From: Jejuia sp049889775
Lineage (GTDB): Bacteria; Bacteroidota; Bacteroidia; Flavobacteriales; Flavobacteriaceae
Assembly (NCBI GenBank): GCA_049889775.1
Contig: JBMHCT010000021.1
Coordinates: 1 to 64,000 of the forward strand
Direction of reading: 5' to 3'
Length of the DNA: 64,000 bases
The translations under genes were made by a program, and so were the position numbers. The notes beneath the pieces were generated by a model, which saw only the letters and a program-made list of their open reading frames with translations, was not told the DNA's origin and did no database searches. Shown in pieces: positions 62,966 to 64,000 of the stretch (position 1 is its first letter; each line of letters starts with the position of its first letter).

Positions 62966-62973
62966 CAAATTTA
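62966..62973 (-). promoter_or_regulatory. TAAATTTG -7 box of rpmE2
   Basis: A minus-strand TAnnTTTG match about 35 bases before the L31 start. No complete -33 element is seen at normal spacing. Confidence 0.5.
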
Positions 62974-63021
62974 AGTAATTTTTGGTAATCTACAATTAGT
63001 TTTTAATATTTTTTAATTTAG

Positions 63022-63050
63022 TTTGCAAATGTAACGTTTTGTTATATTTG
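63022..63050 (+). promoter_or_regulatory. Complete promoter of the DUF4199 gene
   Basis: TTTG (63022-63025), 17 bases, then TATATTTG (63043-63050). Both boxes are perfect. The ATG lies 37 bases further on. Confidence 0.75.
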
Positions 63051-63087
63051 TTAACTAATAGGCCATATAACCAAAAATTCAAAAAAT

Positions 63088-63600
63088 ATGGAAACCAATC
63101 AACAAACACCAGGCAAATTTTCTGTTAATTATGGGCTTATTTTAGGCATTATTATGATCGTTATTAGTGTAGTAATGTATGCTACAGGTATGATGCTTGA
63201 AGGAAAGCAATGGCCTATGTTTATTTACTACATTATTTTCCCTGTATTTGTAATATACACTATTAACAAGTACAAAAAACATAATGCGAATACACTTAAA
63301 CTTGGTGAGGCTTTAAAAGTCGGTGTCTCGGTAGCTGTAGTAAGTGCCGTTGTTTATGGATTGTATAATATCTTATTTAATTACTTAATAGATCCGGAAT
63401 TTATCGATAAGATGATGGATGTAACTCGAGAAAAGTTATACGAGAATGAAAAAATGACAGAAGAAATGATTGATAAGAGTATGGAAATGGCTAGAAAATT
63501 TTCTCACCCACTTATTGGTAGTGCAATGTGGATTGGATTAAGTGCATTATTTGGGCTTATTTACTCACTTATCGGTGGATTAGTAATGAAAAATGAATAA
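63088..63600 (+). CDS. DUF4199 membrane protein
   Basis: 170 residues with four membrane helices (16-34, 41-58, 73-90 and 148-165). The GKFSVNYGLILGII start and the large loop near 95-140, rich in Met and Glu (DKMMDVTREKLYENEKMTEE), match DUF4199. No known activity. It precedes the family 2 glycosyltransferase gene by 6 bases; this pair is common in Bacteroidota and suggests a joint role in lipid-linked sugar handling. Confidence 0.85.
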   Translation: METNQQTPGKFSVNYGLILGIIMIVISVVMYATGMMLEGKQWPMFIYYIIFPVFVIYTINKYKKHNANTLKLGEALKVGVSVAVVSAVVYGLYNILFNYLIDPEFIDKMMDVTREKLYENEKMTEEMIDKSMEMARKFSHPLIGSAMWIGLSALFGLIYSLIGGLVMKNE

Positions 63601-63606
63601 CTATCA

Positions 63607-64000
63607 ATGAACATATCTGTAGTTATCCCACTACTTAACGAAGAAGAATCTTTAATAGAATTACATGATTGGATTGCAAAAGTTATGCAGTCCAATCATT
63701 TTTCTTATGAAATCATTTTTATTGATGATGGCAGTACAGATAACTCTTGGAATGTGATTAAAGCCATATCGAAAGAAAATAATAACGTAAAAGGCATACA
63801 GTTTTTAAGAAATTTTGGAAAATCTCAGGCACTTCATGCTGGTTTTGAAAAAGCACAAGGTGATATTGTAATTACAATGGATGCCGATTTGCAAGACAAC
63901 CCAGATGAAATTCCTGAACTCTTCAGCATGATAACCACAGAAGGCTATGATTTGGTTTCTGGCTGGAAAAAAAAGCGGTATGATTCCGTAATTACAAAAA
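63607..64000 (+). CDS. Family 2 glycosyltransferase, cut by window end
   Basis: Starts MNISVVIPLLNEEESLIELH and continues to the last base. Visible motifs: IIFIDDGSTDNSW near 38, GDIVITMDADLQDNP near 88. These are the DPM1/DesVII-like GT2 layout that transfers sugars from nucleotide donors to polyprenyl phosphate. About 131 residues are present; the rest lies beyond the window. The reading frame starts 6 bases after the DUF4199 stop. Confidence 0.9.
   Translation, partial: MNISVVIPLLNEEESLIELHDWIAKVMQSNHFSYEIIFIDDGSTDNSWNVIKAISKENNNVKGIQFLRNFGKSQALHAGFEKAQGDIVITMDADLQDNPDEIPELFSMITTEGYDLVSGWKKKRYDSVITK

Overview
The window is an AT-rich stretch of a chromosome from a member of the Bacteroidota, almost certainly the family Flavobacteriaceae. 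The evidence is internal. Promoters match the Bacteroidetes pattern (TTTG, about 17-20 bases, then TAnnTTTG). Ribosome-binding sites are hardly visible. Two secreted proteins end in type IX secretion (T9SS) sorting domains, and there are SusC-like and CarboxypepD_reg proteins, a pair of DUF4252 proteins, a 950-residue CarB without its C-terminal domain, and several dispersed palindromic repeats. I see no rRNA, tRNA, CRISPR array, transposase or integrase. Genus cannot be fixed from the sequence alone.

Layout. 1-1.9 kb is an accessory-looking segment: a dense set of nested inverted repeats, a CPBP-type membrane protein flanked by GTTGTGC heptamers, and a metallophosphoesterase. 2.1-12 kb holds housekeeping and envelope genes: a serine hydrolase, phosphofructokinase, a small membrane ORF broken by a stop codon, a membrane-anchored TPR protein, a ComM-like ATPase, a transglutaminase-like protein and a CarboxypepD_reg protein. 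11-17 kb is a minus-strand NrtABCD/CmpABCD-type uptake operon (probably nitrate) with a porin-like protein at its end and an unusual upstream region holding five TACGTA hexamers. 17-34 kb carries a DEAD-box helicase, TrmH, a sirtuin, a hybrid histidine kinase, a GH3 glycosidase, a glycosyltransferase, purB, and an ECF sigma/membrane-protein/DUF4252 set.

34-42 kb holds an S41 protease, a Dph6-like ATP pyrophosphatase and a vitamin B12 uptake locus. In that locus btuB sits on the minus strand behind a cobalamin riboswitch and a probable terminator, while btuFCD is transcribed divergently without the riboswitch. 41.7-50.6 kb has a TonB receptor, rmuC, a SatD-DUF3307 operon, a thioesterase and two T9SS substrates (an M43 protease and a cupredoxin). 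50.7-64 kb holds carB, rpmH, a lytic transglycosylase, an alpha/beta hydrolase, mtaB, an OppA-like lipoprotein, a GlmU-like protein, rpmE2, a DUF4199 protein and the start of a family 2 glycosyltransferase cut by the window edge.

The most interesting system I found is the SatD-DUF3307 operon at 45.5-46.9 kb. Its promoter lies inside three 28-bp-spaced dyad operators. The SatD protein itself seems to combine a nucleotidyl-cyclase-like domain with a C-terminal helix-turn-helix. Other points worth a second look are the palindrome cluster at the left end, the TACGTA series, the small ORF with an in-frame stop, and repeats that have entered or extended coding sequences (mtaB 3' end, nrtB and helicase 5' ends).
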